Positions 11,767 to 22,120 of a DNA stretch of 64,000 nucleotides are shown piece by piece. Origin of the DNA: Diplocarpon mali. Its lineage: Eukaryota; Ascomycota; Leotiomycetes; Helotiales; Drepanopezizaceae. The notes under the pieces were generated by a model. That model was not told where the DNA came from. It ran no database searches and worked only from the letters and a program-made list of their open reading frames with translations. Location: positions 1 to 64,000 of the forward strand of contig JAENRP010000124.1 in assembly GCA_024741835.1 (NCBI GenBank). The letters are read 5' to 3'. Position 1 is the stretch's first letter, and each line of letters opens with the position of its first letter. The position numbers and the translations under genes were made by a program.

Positions 11767-13263
11767 ATGGCATCCGGTCTGCACACTCCGCCGCCGGCGG
11801 CCGACAGCTTCCTCGTCGCCTACCCGGCCCCGCACGTCCTGCTGCTGACCATCAACCGGCCGGGCCAGATGAACGCGCTGCCCTACGCGGCGCACTGGGA
11901 AGCCGACGGGATCATGGCTTGGTTTGATGGCGAGCCGAGTCTGCGTGGGCGCCCCTCGGTCGTTATTCTGCGTTTGCTTCTGCTTCTGTTTCTGCTTCTG
12001 CTTCTGCTCTCTGACTATCATCATCTGCTTCTGCTTCTGCTTCTGCTCTCTGACTATCATCATCATCACTCATCATCTGCTCCCCCTCTCTGACTATCAT
12101 CATCTGCTTCGGCTTCGGCTTCGGCTTCGGCTTCGGCTTCGGCTCCCCCTATCTGACTATCATCATCGGCTTCGGCTTCGGCTTCGGCTTCGGCTTCGGC
12201 TTCGGCTCCCCCTATCTGACTATCATCATCTGCTTCGGCTTCGGCTTCGGCTTCGGCTTCGGCTTCGGCTCCCCCTATCTGACTATCATCATCTGCTCCC
12301 CCTCGGCGTGGTGGCGTCTTCTGCTTCTTCCTCGCGCCCCTCCCCCTCAGCAGCAGAGAGAAAAGACGGCGACGCAACAAAACAACCGACTGACTTCTCC
12401 CCCAGGCGTCGCCATCATCACCGGCGCCGGCCCGAAAGCCTTTTGCGCCGGCCAGGACCTGATCGAGCTGGCCCGCCTCCGCACCGCGCCGCCGCCCGCA
12501 GCGCTGCGTCGGCACCCGCCCGCGGGCTTCGCGGGCATCAGTCGCCGGACGGGCAAGAAACCCGTGATCGCCGCCGTCAACGGCTGTGCGCTCGGGGGAG
12601 GCTTCGAGATCTGCTTGAACTGGTACGGCCCGTCCTCTCGCCGCCATTCCCATCCCTCCCACCTCGCCGTCGCCCGGTCGTCACGTGCCCTCCCAGTCCC
12701 TTGCTAACCCTCACTGCCCCCGCCGACAGCGACATCGTCCTCGCCTCGCCCCTCGCCAGCTTCGGCCTCCCGGAAGCCACGGTCGGCCTCTACGCCGCCG
12801 CCGGCGGCCTCCCGCGCCTCGGACGCACCGCCGGCCTGCACGTCGCCTCGGAGATGGCGCTCACGGGCCGCAGGCTCACGGCGCCCGAGGCGCGGGCCTA
12901 CCGTCTCGTCAACCGGATCTCGCGCAGCCCCGAGACGCTGGTGCCCGAGGCCGTGGAGATGGCCGAGCGGGTGGCCGGTCTGAGTCCCGACGCCGTGGTG
13001 GTGACGCGGGCGGGCATCCGGGAGGGTTTGGAGGGTGAGTGTTTCTCCGTGTCGCTTTACGACTTCTCCCCCCTTTTCTCTTGCAAGCCCCCCCAAGGAA
13101 GCATGCTGATCTCGGTGCCTGAGCAGTGGGCAGCGTCGAAGAGGCGACGCGACGCACGAGCGAGAGGTACGACAGAGCGCTGTACGAGGGCGAGAACATG
13201 GCCATCGGCTTGGAGGCGTTCGGCGCGAAGAAGAAGCCCGTGTGGCTCCCGAGTAAGCTCTGA
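11767..13263 (+). CDS. enoyl-CoA hydratase/isomerase family protein with PTS1
   Basis: Exons 11767-11944, 12406-12622, 12730-13034 and 13127-13263 join in phase to 278 residues, normal for the crotonase family. Family motifs in order: a LLLTINRP start, the oxyanion-hole segment FCAGQDLIEL, NGCALGGGFEICLNCDIVLAS and FGLPEATVGL. The two Glu positions used by classical hydratases appear to be kept (GGGFE and LPEA). The last residues are PSKL, so the C-terminus is SKL, a canonical peroxisomal targeting signal. The likely role is hydration or isomerisation of enoyl-CoA thioesters in peroxisomes, in beta-oxidation or a secondary-metabolite acyl pathway (inference). Intron 1 is unusually long (461 bp), has a weaker GTGGGC donor and is filled by a minisatellite. 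Confidence 0.88.
11965..12302. repeat. 63-bp minisatellite with CTTCTG/CTTCGG hexamers inside intron 1
   Basis: The sequence TGACTATCATCATC recurs at 12091, 12154, 12217 and 12280, exactly 63 bp apart. Between occurrences lie about six CTTCGG hexamers and CTCCCCCTAT. Upstream (11965-12080) is an older or variant part built of CTTCTG hexamers with the same TGACTATCATCAT spacer. Because 63 is divisible by three, every frame across it stays open and gives long artificial peptides (Leu-Arg on the plus strand, Ala-Glu on the minus strand). Confidence 0.92.
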
Positions 13264-13370
13264 GCGGGCACCTCTTATCTCGAGTCTCTGGCGCGGAGGG
13301 CTTCCTCTCTTGACTGGTACAAGGTCTACCGAGGTTTTTTTCTTTCTTTTTCTTTCTTTTTTTTCTTTTT

Positions 13371-13856
13371 TTCACTAGCCCTCTATACCTCGGCCGTCTA
13401 CATTCCTATCAGGTTCCAGGGCGATACGAAAGCTGAGCTTAGATAATCGTTTAGAGAGAGACAAACAAATAAACAAACAAATATAGCTATAATCTTATAA
13501 TTTAGCTATAATATCGCTAGAGTAAGACCGTAAATAACCTGATCCGCTAAGCGTATATAAAACCCTCTCCTACCTACTAACCTCTTCTTTTAACTAGGCT
13601 AAGTATAAGGTCATCTATTAAGGTTTTTCTTCACTAGCCCTCTACACCTCGGCCGTCTACATCCTGTCAGGTTCCAGGGCGATACGAAAGCTAAGCTTAG
13701 ATGATCACTTAAAGAGAGAGAAATAAACAAATAAACAAATATAGCTATAATCTTATAATTTAGCTATAATATCGCTAGAGTAAGATCGTAAACAACCTAA
13801 TCCGCTGAACGTCTATGAACCCCCCTATCTACTAACCCCCTCTCTTAACGCAGTCA
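13371..13856. repeat. about 260-bp direct repeat, two copies, AT-rich
   Basis: TCACTAGCCCTCTA(T/C)ACC begins both copies, at 13371 and 13632. Both then carry GGTTCCAGGGCGATACGAAAG, a run of AAACAAATA, TATAGCTATAATCTTATAATTTAGC, and a shared end (CGCT(A/G)A(G/A)CGT). The copies differ mostly by C/T and G/A. The array directly follows the enoyl-CoA hydratase stop and a TTTCTTTTT run. Confidence 0.85.
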
Positions 13857-14378
13857 GCGACACAGACGCGCAGGGAAACGCAAACTCGCACAGCTCGCCA
13901 GTCTCCCGCGCCCGAGCGAGCCGGACTCGACGTGACGCGAAGAAGAGGCTCCGAGTCCCCGCGGCCCGCCCGCCTCGCTTCGCCGGCTCTGACGCCTCTC
14001 CCTCCCAACCTCCCCTTCCCACGCCGTCGCGCGCGGCAGCTCCCCGGAGCAGCGTCGCCGCGTGGGCACGTGTAGGTGTAGTGTGTCGATGCACATATGT
14101 CTCTACACCCCATCACCCCAGGACGGAGAGGCGGAGACCCGGCCTGTAGAATGTAGACAAGTACCTGCGGAGAACATCGGGTTGGCCGGATCCGCTGTGC
14201 GGCGGGGGGGGGCATGAGAGAATATCTCCGTGAGCGAGGGACACGGATCCGAAACACGACTTGGACGCTGGTACGGTGGTTGATGTATTATGGGCGACTG
14301 AGCTTGGGAGAGTAGAGGGTGCAGCGGCGGGGAAGGCTCGACTTCCGAAGAAGAGCTTGCTCGCGCGAGTGGGGGGGG
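13857..14378. other. no gene recognised
   Basis: GC-rich DNA between two repeat arrays. Open minus-strand frames are Arg/Ala-rich and overlap each other with no motif. Confidence 0.4.
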
Positions 14379-14750
14379 AGTAAATAAGTAGGACGTTTGA
14401 ATAGGTTTTAGAATTATCCTACTCTCAAATTGCCTGCTAAAAAGAGTTAGAAGGAAGTAAATAAGTAGGACATCTAAATAAGTATTTAATATTATCCTTC
14501 TCTTAAACTGCCCTTTAAAAAGAGTTCGAGGGAAGTAAACAAATAGGACGTTGGAATAGGTATTAGTATTATCCTACTCTCAAATTGCCTGCTAAAAATA
14601 TTTGGAGGGAAGTAAATGAATAGGACGTCCAAATAGGTGTTTAATATTATCCTACTCAAATTGCCTTTTAAAAAGAGTTAGAAGGAAGTAAACAAACAGG
14701 ACGTCCAAACAGGTATCTGGTATTATCCTACTCTCAAATTGCCCGCTGTC
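14379..14750. repeat. 77-bp tandem repeat, five copies, AT-rich
   Basis: AGTAAA marks the unit start at 14379, 14456, 14534, 14611 and 14687 (spacing 76-78 bp). Each unit has a TAGGAC core, ATTATCCT(A/T)CTC and CAAATTGCC or AAACTGCC, and most end AAAAAGAGTT. The last copy is the most GC-rich and merges into non-repeat DNA. Confidence 0.88.
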
Positions 14751-15236
14751 AAGGATACATAGGCAAATCCAAGTTCTGTCGAGTCCTCCAGCTGTGACAT
14801 GCCGCGCTTGAAAAAACGACAAATCCCAACTCGCAACGCGAAAACGCTCAACGCAACCACACAAATAAAAACCAAGCACTACTAAAGAACAAAGGGGGGG
14901 AGCACACAGAGGAGGCCTCATAGAGAAGCAAAAACAAGAGGAAGCACCACAATCGGACAAGCCTCGAGGAGGGGTTGGGGACAATTCCCAACTTGGAGTG
15001 TATATTGAGGTTGTTGGCCTTGCGCGCGCATTCGCGCCTCTCTAAGTACAATAGTGGTATCATATTTATCCTTTATCCATCATATGCCAAATCATATGAC
15101 TTCCTATCACGAGATCTCTTGTTTCAGGCCTCTACACTACCAACCTGATCCAAAAGCACTAGTTCTGCTTCTCTTCCAGCCATCGGTTTCTCGCGAGTTT
15201 TGATCTCTTCCTGACTCCTTTCCTGCTCTCTCCTCT
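14751..15236. other. no gene recognised
   Basis: The 3' flank of the minus-strand coiled-coil protein gene. A frame continuing past 15237 in another phase (15124-15309) is charged and might be an alternative C-terminal exon, but I found no donor/acceptor pair to join it. Confidence 0.3.
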
Positions 15237-17105
15237 TCAGCCACGCAACTCCAGTGCCAAACTTGGCACGCTGCACCACTCCCACGTATTCATCGCCGTG
15301 CTTGCCCACGCATCGGCCTGTACGTCGCGACCAGATTCGATGGAAATGCGGTGCACCGCGGGCACGAGCTCAATTCTGCGAGGCTCGAAATGGAAAATTG
15401 CTTCTGTATGGCGAGGCGGGGCGAGGCTGTGTGCAGGTGAGAAGGAAAGGTTGGGTAAGGACTGAGAGAGGGGGGGGAGGCAGGCGGTGACTTCTTCCTC
15501 TGCTCCGCCCTGTACCTCGTCGTGGGAATCAGAGCCAGAGTCGAGAGACCAGTCGCTAGACTGAGACGGAGACTCGATGTTGCCCAGATCAGTGCCATCA
15601 GGTCGCGCCTGCTGAGAATCTGTGCGACGGGGCCACGAGATGGCGCTTTGCCTGTCTTGCTCAGCCAGTTCGTGGAGGACTTCTTGGCCAGCAGCCTCTG
15701 CTGGTTCCGTATTCTCATCCTCTCGCACGTCCAGCTCGACAGGCTCCTTGGCAGGTCCTGCCGACAGCTCTTTTGGTTCACAGGCCAGAGCAATGGCTGA
15801 AAGCTCTGGGGCGTGGTCGTCCGTCTCTCTAGACGTCGGGGACATGGCATCTGCTCGGCTGGGTTCAACGGGGACAGGCTGCTCATGTTCAGGCTCAGGC
15901 TGTGGGATTTTCAGCGTGAGAGGCTCCACCTTATCGTGGCTCGACTCTCCCTCCTCAACAGGGTCTTCCAACGCGACAGGCGTCTTGCCATTTCCGTACC
16001 GTCGCTGCAGCGCTTCGGCTAGTCGCTCTTGCTGTTGGAACAGCATCTTCCAGTGTTCCGCTAACGCGAGCGCCTGCACGAGCTGGGTGTTGAGCGCGAT
16101 ATTTTCCTTCTCCAGATGCTTCTTCTCGCTCTCCAGCGTGCGGATCTGGTTCTTGCTACTCTGAGTCCGGATCAGCACGTCACGGGAAGTGCATTCGCGG
16201 TGCAGCTTGACGAAAGCTTCTTCCCAGTAAAGAGATGCCTCCTTCTCGTGAGTCAGATTAGCGGTAAGGTCTGACATACGTTTCCGCGATTGGCAGTGTT
16301 CTCTCTTGTATAGGACTTCCCAGCAGTGGTCTACTGTGAGGTGTCCCTGGGTTCTGGCGGCGTGGGATATGGAGTAATTGGCGTGACGAGGCTCGGAGAC
16401 CGGGTTGCTGCGGAGGGGCTTGGGGTGTGGTAGTGTGTCTGAGGGAGGAGTCAGTACTAAAGTGATCCCATGTACTCCTGGGCTGTCCTCGACAGATCGA
16501 GCTGGGTGTTTTGTCATCGCCGTACTAGCTCCTGAGCTGTTGTTGACATGAAGTGGGTTTGATGGGGTGGAGATCACGAGGGGCTTCTTGAGAGCGCTGA
16601 AAGCTACCGCTGGCTTCTTCGATTTGCAAAGTTTCGTGAGCATCTTGCCATGGGATCGGATAGAGCGCAGCATCTTGTAGCGAGGCGATTTGCTCAGAAT
16701 ATTGATTCCTAGGCGTGATGCAGTCATCTCAGGACTTCTGATCCACCCATCGATCAGGGTTGCATGCCTATGGCCGGTGAGTGTCGGGCCCTTATGCTCT
16801 CTAGTCGGGTTTTGCTCTGCCGGAGTTGACGGTGGGCCTAGCGGGGGAAGTTGAGGGGATGCGAGTGTTGGGGATGTTTGGCTGACCTGTTGAGTACTGG
16901 CCGGGATCACGGCTGTCTGCCCAGCCAGGGAGGAATTTTCGGGGCTCGCAAAGGTGTACGGCAAGCGAATGCTGTGAGATCTAGAGGGAGCTAACTCTTG
17001 TGCGGCTGGTATTTGGGGCAGCGAGCGCTTCACTCTGCGAAGAGATCTCGGCTGGCTCATATGGTTGATGTTGTTGAGAGACTGCATTTTGATAAGAGTC
17101 AACAA
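15237..17105 (-). CDS. large disordered protein with central coiled coil, function unknown
   Basis: A single uninterrupted frame of up to 622 residues. The true start could be the first Met (17105), the seventh (17087) or the sixteenth residue (17060, followed by SQPRSLRRVKRSLPQ). The N-terminal ~240 residues are Ser/Pro/Lys-rich and basic. About residues 260-385 are a coiled coil (EKEASLYWEEAF, EKKHLEKENIALNTQ, KMLFQQQERLAEALQRR). After this comes a long acidic, Glu/Pro/Ser-rich segment. No catalytic motif or membrane segment is seen. Frame length, codon texture and the coiled coil support coding. The last residues may be mis-called if a small 3' intron exists. Confidence 0.7.
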   Translation of the reverse strand: MLTLIKMQSLNNINHMSQPRSLRRVKRSLPQIPAAQELAPSRSHSIRLPYTFASPENSSLAGQTAVIPASTQQVSQTSPTLASPQLPPLGPPSTPAEQNPTREHKGPTLTGHRHATLIDGWIRSPEMTASRLGINILSKSPRYKMLRSIRSHGKMLTKLCKSKKPAVAFSALKKPLVISTPSNPLHVNNSSGASTAMTKHPARSVEDSPGVHGITLVLTPPSDTLPHPKPLRSNPVSEPRHANYSISHAARTQGHLTVDHCWEVLYKREHCQSRKRMSDLTANLTHEKEASLYWEEAFVKLHRECTSRDVLIRTQSSKNQIRTLESEKKHLEKENIALNTQLVQALALAEHWKMLFQQQERLAEALQRRYGNGKTPVALEDPVEEGESSHDKVEPLTLKIPQPEPEHEQPVPVEPSRADAMSPTSRETDDHAPELSAIALACEPKELSAGPAKEPVELDVREDENTEPAEAAGQEVLHELAEQDRQSAISWPRRTDSQQARPDGTDLGNIESPSQSSDWSLDSGSDSHDEVQGGAEEEVTACLPPLSQSLPNLSFSPAHSLAPPRHTEAIFHFEPRRIELVPAVHRISIESGRDVQADAWASTAMNTWEWCSVPSLALELRG

Positions 17106-17456
17106 TGCACTTGCACTGTTGCTGTATGATGTTGAAGTTGGTGATGAATTGAGTACTGAAAAGGATGAAGTGCTAGCGAGTTCAAGATCAACTTGATGCT
17201 TAGGTAGATGCAGGAAAATAGCCTGCCCTTATAGCTTGAAAGGAGGCTGTCCACTGTTCTCTCGAGTAGTAACAGCTTGTCCAGGAAACAAAGGTTGTGA
17301 AAGACTGTGAACAATACAATGCTATTATCCGCAAACTTTCTTTCACTATCAACAAAGAACACCTTCGTACAACTCAAGCACATCCGCCCAATTGTTGGTT
17401 AGTGACCTGGTGTTAGTAATGTAAAGCAAATTGTATAGCAAGTATATGTTCCGGCA

Positions 17457-18912
17457 TCAGTAGAGATTGTTCCTAGTGGAGAACGTATTCGCTGGAGGGC
17501 GATACGCCGAGTTCTGGTTGTTAGAGAAGCCCGAGCCGGCTCTCTGTGCCACTAAAAATTGTCAATGCAAGGCAGAAGCGATCTGGAGAAAATGATCAGA
17601 CCTCTCGACCTCATTACTGGCCTGGCCATCCCATTTACAACGCTTCCCGTTGGGTTGCTCACTTTGAGCCCGGCACTCATACCATACCCGGAGAATCCTG
17701 AAAGCCTTGGACTGTTTCCATTCAGGCTGGCTAGTGGCTGTCTGGGCGACGTTCGACTGAGTGGTTGAGGAGTCGCAGAGACGCCGTTATTTTGTAAACC
17801 AAGACCTGTCGTTATTGGAGCGTAAGATGCTGCTTGCTGACGTTGAGAAGAGGGCGTTTGATAAGGAAAGTTCTCTGCATGAACTAGCTATCAATATGTA
17901 GACCACAACTGCTTTATCTAGCGATACTCACGGTTACTGCTTCCCAGACTACTGAAACCAGCCCAGCCAGAATTTCGGCCGCTGTTGTGATCTAAATGGG
18001 GAGCTGCATTGCTCCCAGCTGTCCCAATTGCACTGGATCGTTGCATACCGTTATTTCGCTGATCTGAGAAGAGAGGTGGCGGTGGCCGCATGTTCTGATT
18101 CCCAACTTTATCCACAAAATGGTTTGCAGCCACCGAATTATGAATTGTGTGATCAACCGCATCAGAGGCTGCATCTTGAACCTGGCCCAGCATGGCTCGA
18201 CGCTTCAACTTGTCATAGAGCTCTTGTGTTTGCATATGTTTCCGATTTTTCTCTCGCAGAGCTTGCATGATTTCTTCATTTTTTCGTCTGAGATTGTCAT
18301 CGTTGACTTGCAGGTCTATCTCTGGTATCAGCGCACGGTCTGAACATAAGTAAGATGCCCATGCCAGATATCTTGTTGCGCAAATTCGAAACCTCGCTGT
18401 TGGCATCATGGACAATCTTGTCAATCTGAGTGCTCAGAATATTATATTTATCTGTTAAGTTCTTGGCGACGTATTCATGATACACACTTGCAAGATCAGC
18501 GAGGGCTCCGGTGCCGTGTCCAAGGGGAACCAACATCTCCTGTGTGGTTTGATATGTCCAGAAATTCAATGCTCTGCTTGCGCATTCCATAATCAGATTT
18601 GGACTCAGTCCACTTAGAACGCTGCTCTTGTAATCTTCGGTGGGGTTCAGGTTTGCAACAACGGCATCATCGGGGTTTGAGAGCTGCACATCGCAGGCTG
18701 GGCAGATAATGCGCTGGCCTTCTCGAACAGTGGCGAGTCCACTGCGTTGAGAGCAGTCCATACAGAAGATGTGGCTGCAGGCATCCGGTCAGCGTTTCAA
18801 AATGCTGTAGAAGTACGTATACGCTTCCAAAATACCTGCATGTGGTGACAAACGCATGACCGTTGACGTCTTTCCGACACTTCAAGACATTGCAGCGCAG
18901 GGTAAACTCCAT
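17457..18912 (-). CDS. HEI10: Hei10/CCNB1IP1-like meiotic RING E3 ligase
   Basis: Exons, high to low: 18912-18836, 18774-18535, 18486-18359, 18315-17932, 17883-17618, 17543-17457; 393 residues. The RING-like start reads CNVLKCRKD, then VTTCSHIFCMDC, then ICPACDVQL, followed by the family signature PTEDYKSSVLSGL and ASRALNFWTYQTTQE. A coiled coil then leads to LREKNRKHMQTQELYDKLKRR and a Ser/Asn/Gln/Pro-rich tail. Hei10 marks recombination sites and promotes crossover formation with SUMO/ubiquitin ligase activity (family knowledge). Two splice choices are unusual: a 48-bp intron with GTTGGT donor (18487-18534, a multiple of three, so retention keeps frame) and a 43-bp junction needing a GC donor (18316-18358). 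The 3' end is also hand-spliced. Confidence 0.83.
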
Positions 18913-19727
18913 TCCGACGTCGGTTAATACCACAGCGCGAGTACCTAGATACAGTAGACTTTGCTATGAAGCCAAAAAGTTTGCGGTGAGCTGGAGAGCC
19001 GGTGAGATGCGATGGATGATGAGGAGTCTCGACACTGGAAGGCTGAGAGCGGCATGCTTCGATGTGGTCCAAGCTTCAGAGCTACCCCACACAGATCTGT
19101 TATGAAGTAGAACTACAGTATATTGGCTAGGCGCTTACGTCATTTCATTCTTAATTACAGCTAGGTTTGTTATCACTCTATGGGACCTAGAAACCATCGT
19201 CCATCTCAAAAAAATAATTCTGACACTTAGCATAGAAAATCCCTATCATGTAACCAGTCATCTGCTTGCAGAATATCAGTATTAGTTCTTTCTCAACCAG
19301 TTCATGAGATTAGCATTGATTGTGTCACATATAACTTGCCAAAGGGTCATCTATCAGGCTCAGCTTCGGAGGTCGGTAGAATACGATACGGAGGGTTAGG
19401 TATCGCCATTTATGACACAGCGCGCCGTGTAGATGGACTTGGGTCAGGCCGGCCACTCTGCATCTTTCCGAAGACAAAACGGTTGAGAAGGATGGCGTAG
19501 CCAAATAGGACGTGCCATTGGTAAAGTGCTTTCACTACATCTTTGCATCCAGATAGCCTCTCACATTTGTAGGGACTCCTGAATATGTGTGGCCGCAGGA
19601 TAATTTGGGGCGAGAGCCATGCCTTCAGATCCAGCCAACGCCTTCAAATGCACCATTAACTCCGTTTCATGACGTCGTATTCTCGTCCGTCCCTCGCAAT
19701 TCGTTTTTTTTCCCTACAATTGAAGGT
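18913..19727. other. intergenic, no gene recognised
   Basis: Lies between the starts of the Hei10-like gene and the 3' end of ULA1. Only short frames are open. It should contain the Hei10 promoter; no convincing motif was picked out. Confidence 0.4.
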
Positions 19728-21515
19728 TCAGATCCTCAAAACCTGCGTCCTACTCGTGATGCCATCAAAAATACACGTATTGTCGATAGGAATATATTGC
19801 TTAGTAATGATCTTGATGACTTCCTGCGCTACCATGCCGCCTGTTAGAGCAGATATGTTGTGCAGTTCGCCGCCCTGAGCACGCGCTACTTCCTCTGCGA
19901 CTTGGACGAGGCGGGGGTTGAGCCCGGGCGAGGGTATTGTCTGCTCAATGCTAGCGAGAATTTCTGATGTGCTTGCGGAGGTGATGTGGGAGGTTGCTTT
20001 GAGACAGAGGTAGATTGGGAGGAGGGAGAGGGGCATCATTGTTAGGGATGCGTTTTCGTCGCTATCTAATTCTTGCTCTTACTTTGTATTAGTTTCCGTT
20101 TCTTTCTAAAAAAAATTGATTCCGTGGGGTTCTTACTCGCGATCTCTTGGATCTTGGGTCTACCCGACTCGGTGCCGTGGATAAGCTTGATGAAAGCAGC
20201 GTTTTTGCAAAAACTCTCGACTTCGGCTACTTCGATGTCTTTACCGCCAGGGTAGCTCCGAACAGTTTCCAAAACCTCTGCTATATCTTTGCGAGCTTTT
20301 GCTTTGTATATGTTCTGAAGCTGGACGTAGACGGTTGATTGGGCTTTCATATCGGGTACAGAGCCTGGCAAGGGTAGCTCCTTGTGCTCCTCATAGAATT
20401 TCTTGATGGCAGCCGCGATAATCCAAAAACTTGACTTGGACTCCACCTACGTAATAGTCAGATAACATAGTCAAGCGAACAGCGCAGCGCATACCTCGTT
20501 TGGCTCGTAGTCAAATACTTCTCTTACTGCACTTGGCAGCGTAGGCATAGAAACAGCCTTCAGAACTGCTGCAACAGCTTCATCAAAGTTTTCCTCTCCA
20601 CCCTCTGGGGTTCCGGTCCGCGTGGCATCTGATACAACTTTTCTAAAATCAGTCTTTTCTTTATATGTCGATGGAAGAGATCCGTGCTCCTCCTTCCATT
20701 TTGCAAGAAAATGCAACAGCAGCGCAACATAGGGAATATGTCCATGTTCATGTGCAGGCTGTGTATCAAGATCGTGCGTCAGATCATCCGCAAACTTCGA
20801 GAGCTGTTCCCATGGAGTGAGAAGTCTCAAATCTGTTGTGGCTGTTGTGTCTGGATGCGTTTCGACGATTGGGAAGCAGCTAGGGAGAGTGGTCTGGAAG
20901 TAAGAGTAGAAGCCTGTAGATTGGATGGCGATTAGAGGCACCTTGTGCTCGAGAGCGTACTTTTGTACAGTGCGGAGAGTTTGAGGGTCGATTGGGTGGG
21001 TGTACATGATAAGGGTATACTTTTGCTCGATATTAAAAGGGGTGCCCTGCTGGAAGATGATAAGTCCTTGATTATTCTCTTAGTTCTGTGGAAAGAACCT
21101 GCCTCCTTCGACTGGAACCATTCTCCCTTGACGTCTGGGTTAAGCTCTAGCAGCAGCTTAACACAACTCTCGGCCCTTGACTTCCCCAAGCTCGCATCAT
21201 CCAGAAAGAAGTTGACTCCAAGATCAGTTTCCTCAACAAGTGCCCCATCCGCGATTGTGAATTTCCCAATACCTGGGACGCTATTAGCTAAAATGCTGTG
21301 GGTGTGCCACCTGCCATCCTACCTGGGAGAACAAGATTCTTCAAGGTCTCTACACCAACTGTTCCTGCACCCGAATTGAGCAAAAGGAGGTGGGAGTCCT
21401 CAAGAGCTTGCTGTCCACTGGCTGCCCAGAGCCGCAGCTGCCTATCGTATTTCTTTTCCTTGTCTGACGGTCCATGGAGGGCTGGGGGGACCTGATCTGT
21501 GATTACTTCAGTCAT
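19728..21515 (-). CDS. ULA1: NEDD8-activating enzyme E1 regulatory subunit (Ula1/APP-BP1)
   Basis: Exons, high to low: 21515-21323, 21272-21099, 21066-20495, 20446-20137, 20077-19728; 532 residues, the usual family length. The start has the E1-like ThiF fold opening [15 protein letters not shown] with [18 protein letters not shown], then [19 protein letters not shown] and [10 protein letters not shown]. The end has [22 protein letters not shown]. No catalytic cysteine is expected in this subunit; it pairs with Uba3 to activate NEDD8/Rub1 for cullins (family knowledge). The junction at 21067-21098 needs a 32-bp intron, shorter than fungal introns usually are. It restores the frame precisely, but an indel is the alternative. 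Confidence 0.92.
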
Positions 21516-22120
21516 GTTTAATTCAGGGTTTTGGGGTATCTGGGAGGTGTATAGAAGTGGCAAATGTTATGGCGGAGATACGGAGCAGGTTTGGCTTCCA
21601 ATAATTGGTTAAAATGTACTGGTTAAGTTGTTAGAGTATTCAATTCAATGTTCTTTGTCTCCAACCCAGCCGACGCCTGGTTATCTTATCGCTATCTTCA
21701 CGTGGTATCGGAGCTAAGCTAATGAGTTGTTACATGTGGCTGAGCGATTAACCCCTCGCTAGCTGGCGCCACGAAATCATGATACCCCACCAAGTTCTGG
21801 ATCTCCTCAACACCATCGCAAGATTGATGGAACTAATCGTTGTATCAGTCTTTCGCCAGACAAATCAACGCCAAAGTGCCTGCTTTTCAAATCTTCTAGC
21901 ATCAAAGATATCTCGGTGGCCCCAGCTATCGGCAGGTCATTACTCACGCGGGCTTAGTAACCCTACTAGCCAAAACTCACAGTATTCGCATTCACCTCTC
22001 TCGCGCATTCCACAAGATCCACAACCTTCGCAGAGACGAGCCAGTACTACTCTTATCAGGAGTCCTTGTCTCACGAAATCCTGCTCCTTACACAATTTAA
22101 CACATCAAAATTGCCATCCA
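21516..22120. promoter_or_regulatory. divergent intergenic region between ULA1 and RKI1
   Basis: The 605 bp between two divergent start codons must hold both promoters. The isomerase frame stays open upstream to 21779 and could encode a 114-residue extension, but that stretch has no clear targeting pattern and is more likely leader. No specific factor site was identified. Confidence 0.4.

Noticed and set aside
12066..12662. 198-codon minus-strand frame with Ala-Glu repeats
   Set aside because: Created by the 63-bp array, which lies in an intron of the opposite-strand gene; not a protein.
17099..17383. 94-codon minus-strand frame upstream of the coiled-coil protein
   Set aside because: Hydrophobic and Leu-rich, but no splice link to the main frame; probably leader.
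21779..22120. N-terminal extension of the isomerase
   Set aside because: In frame, but not similar to RpiA and with no clear targeting pattern; treated as leader.
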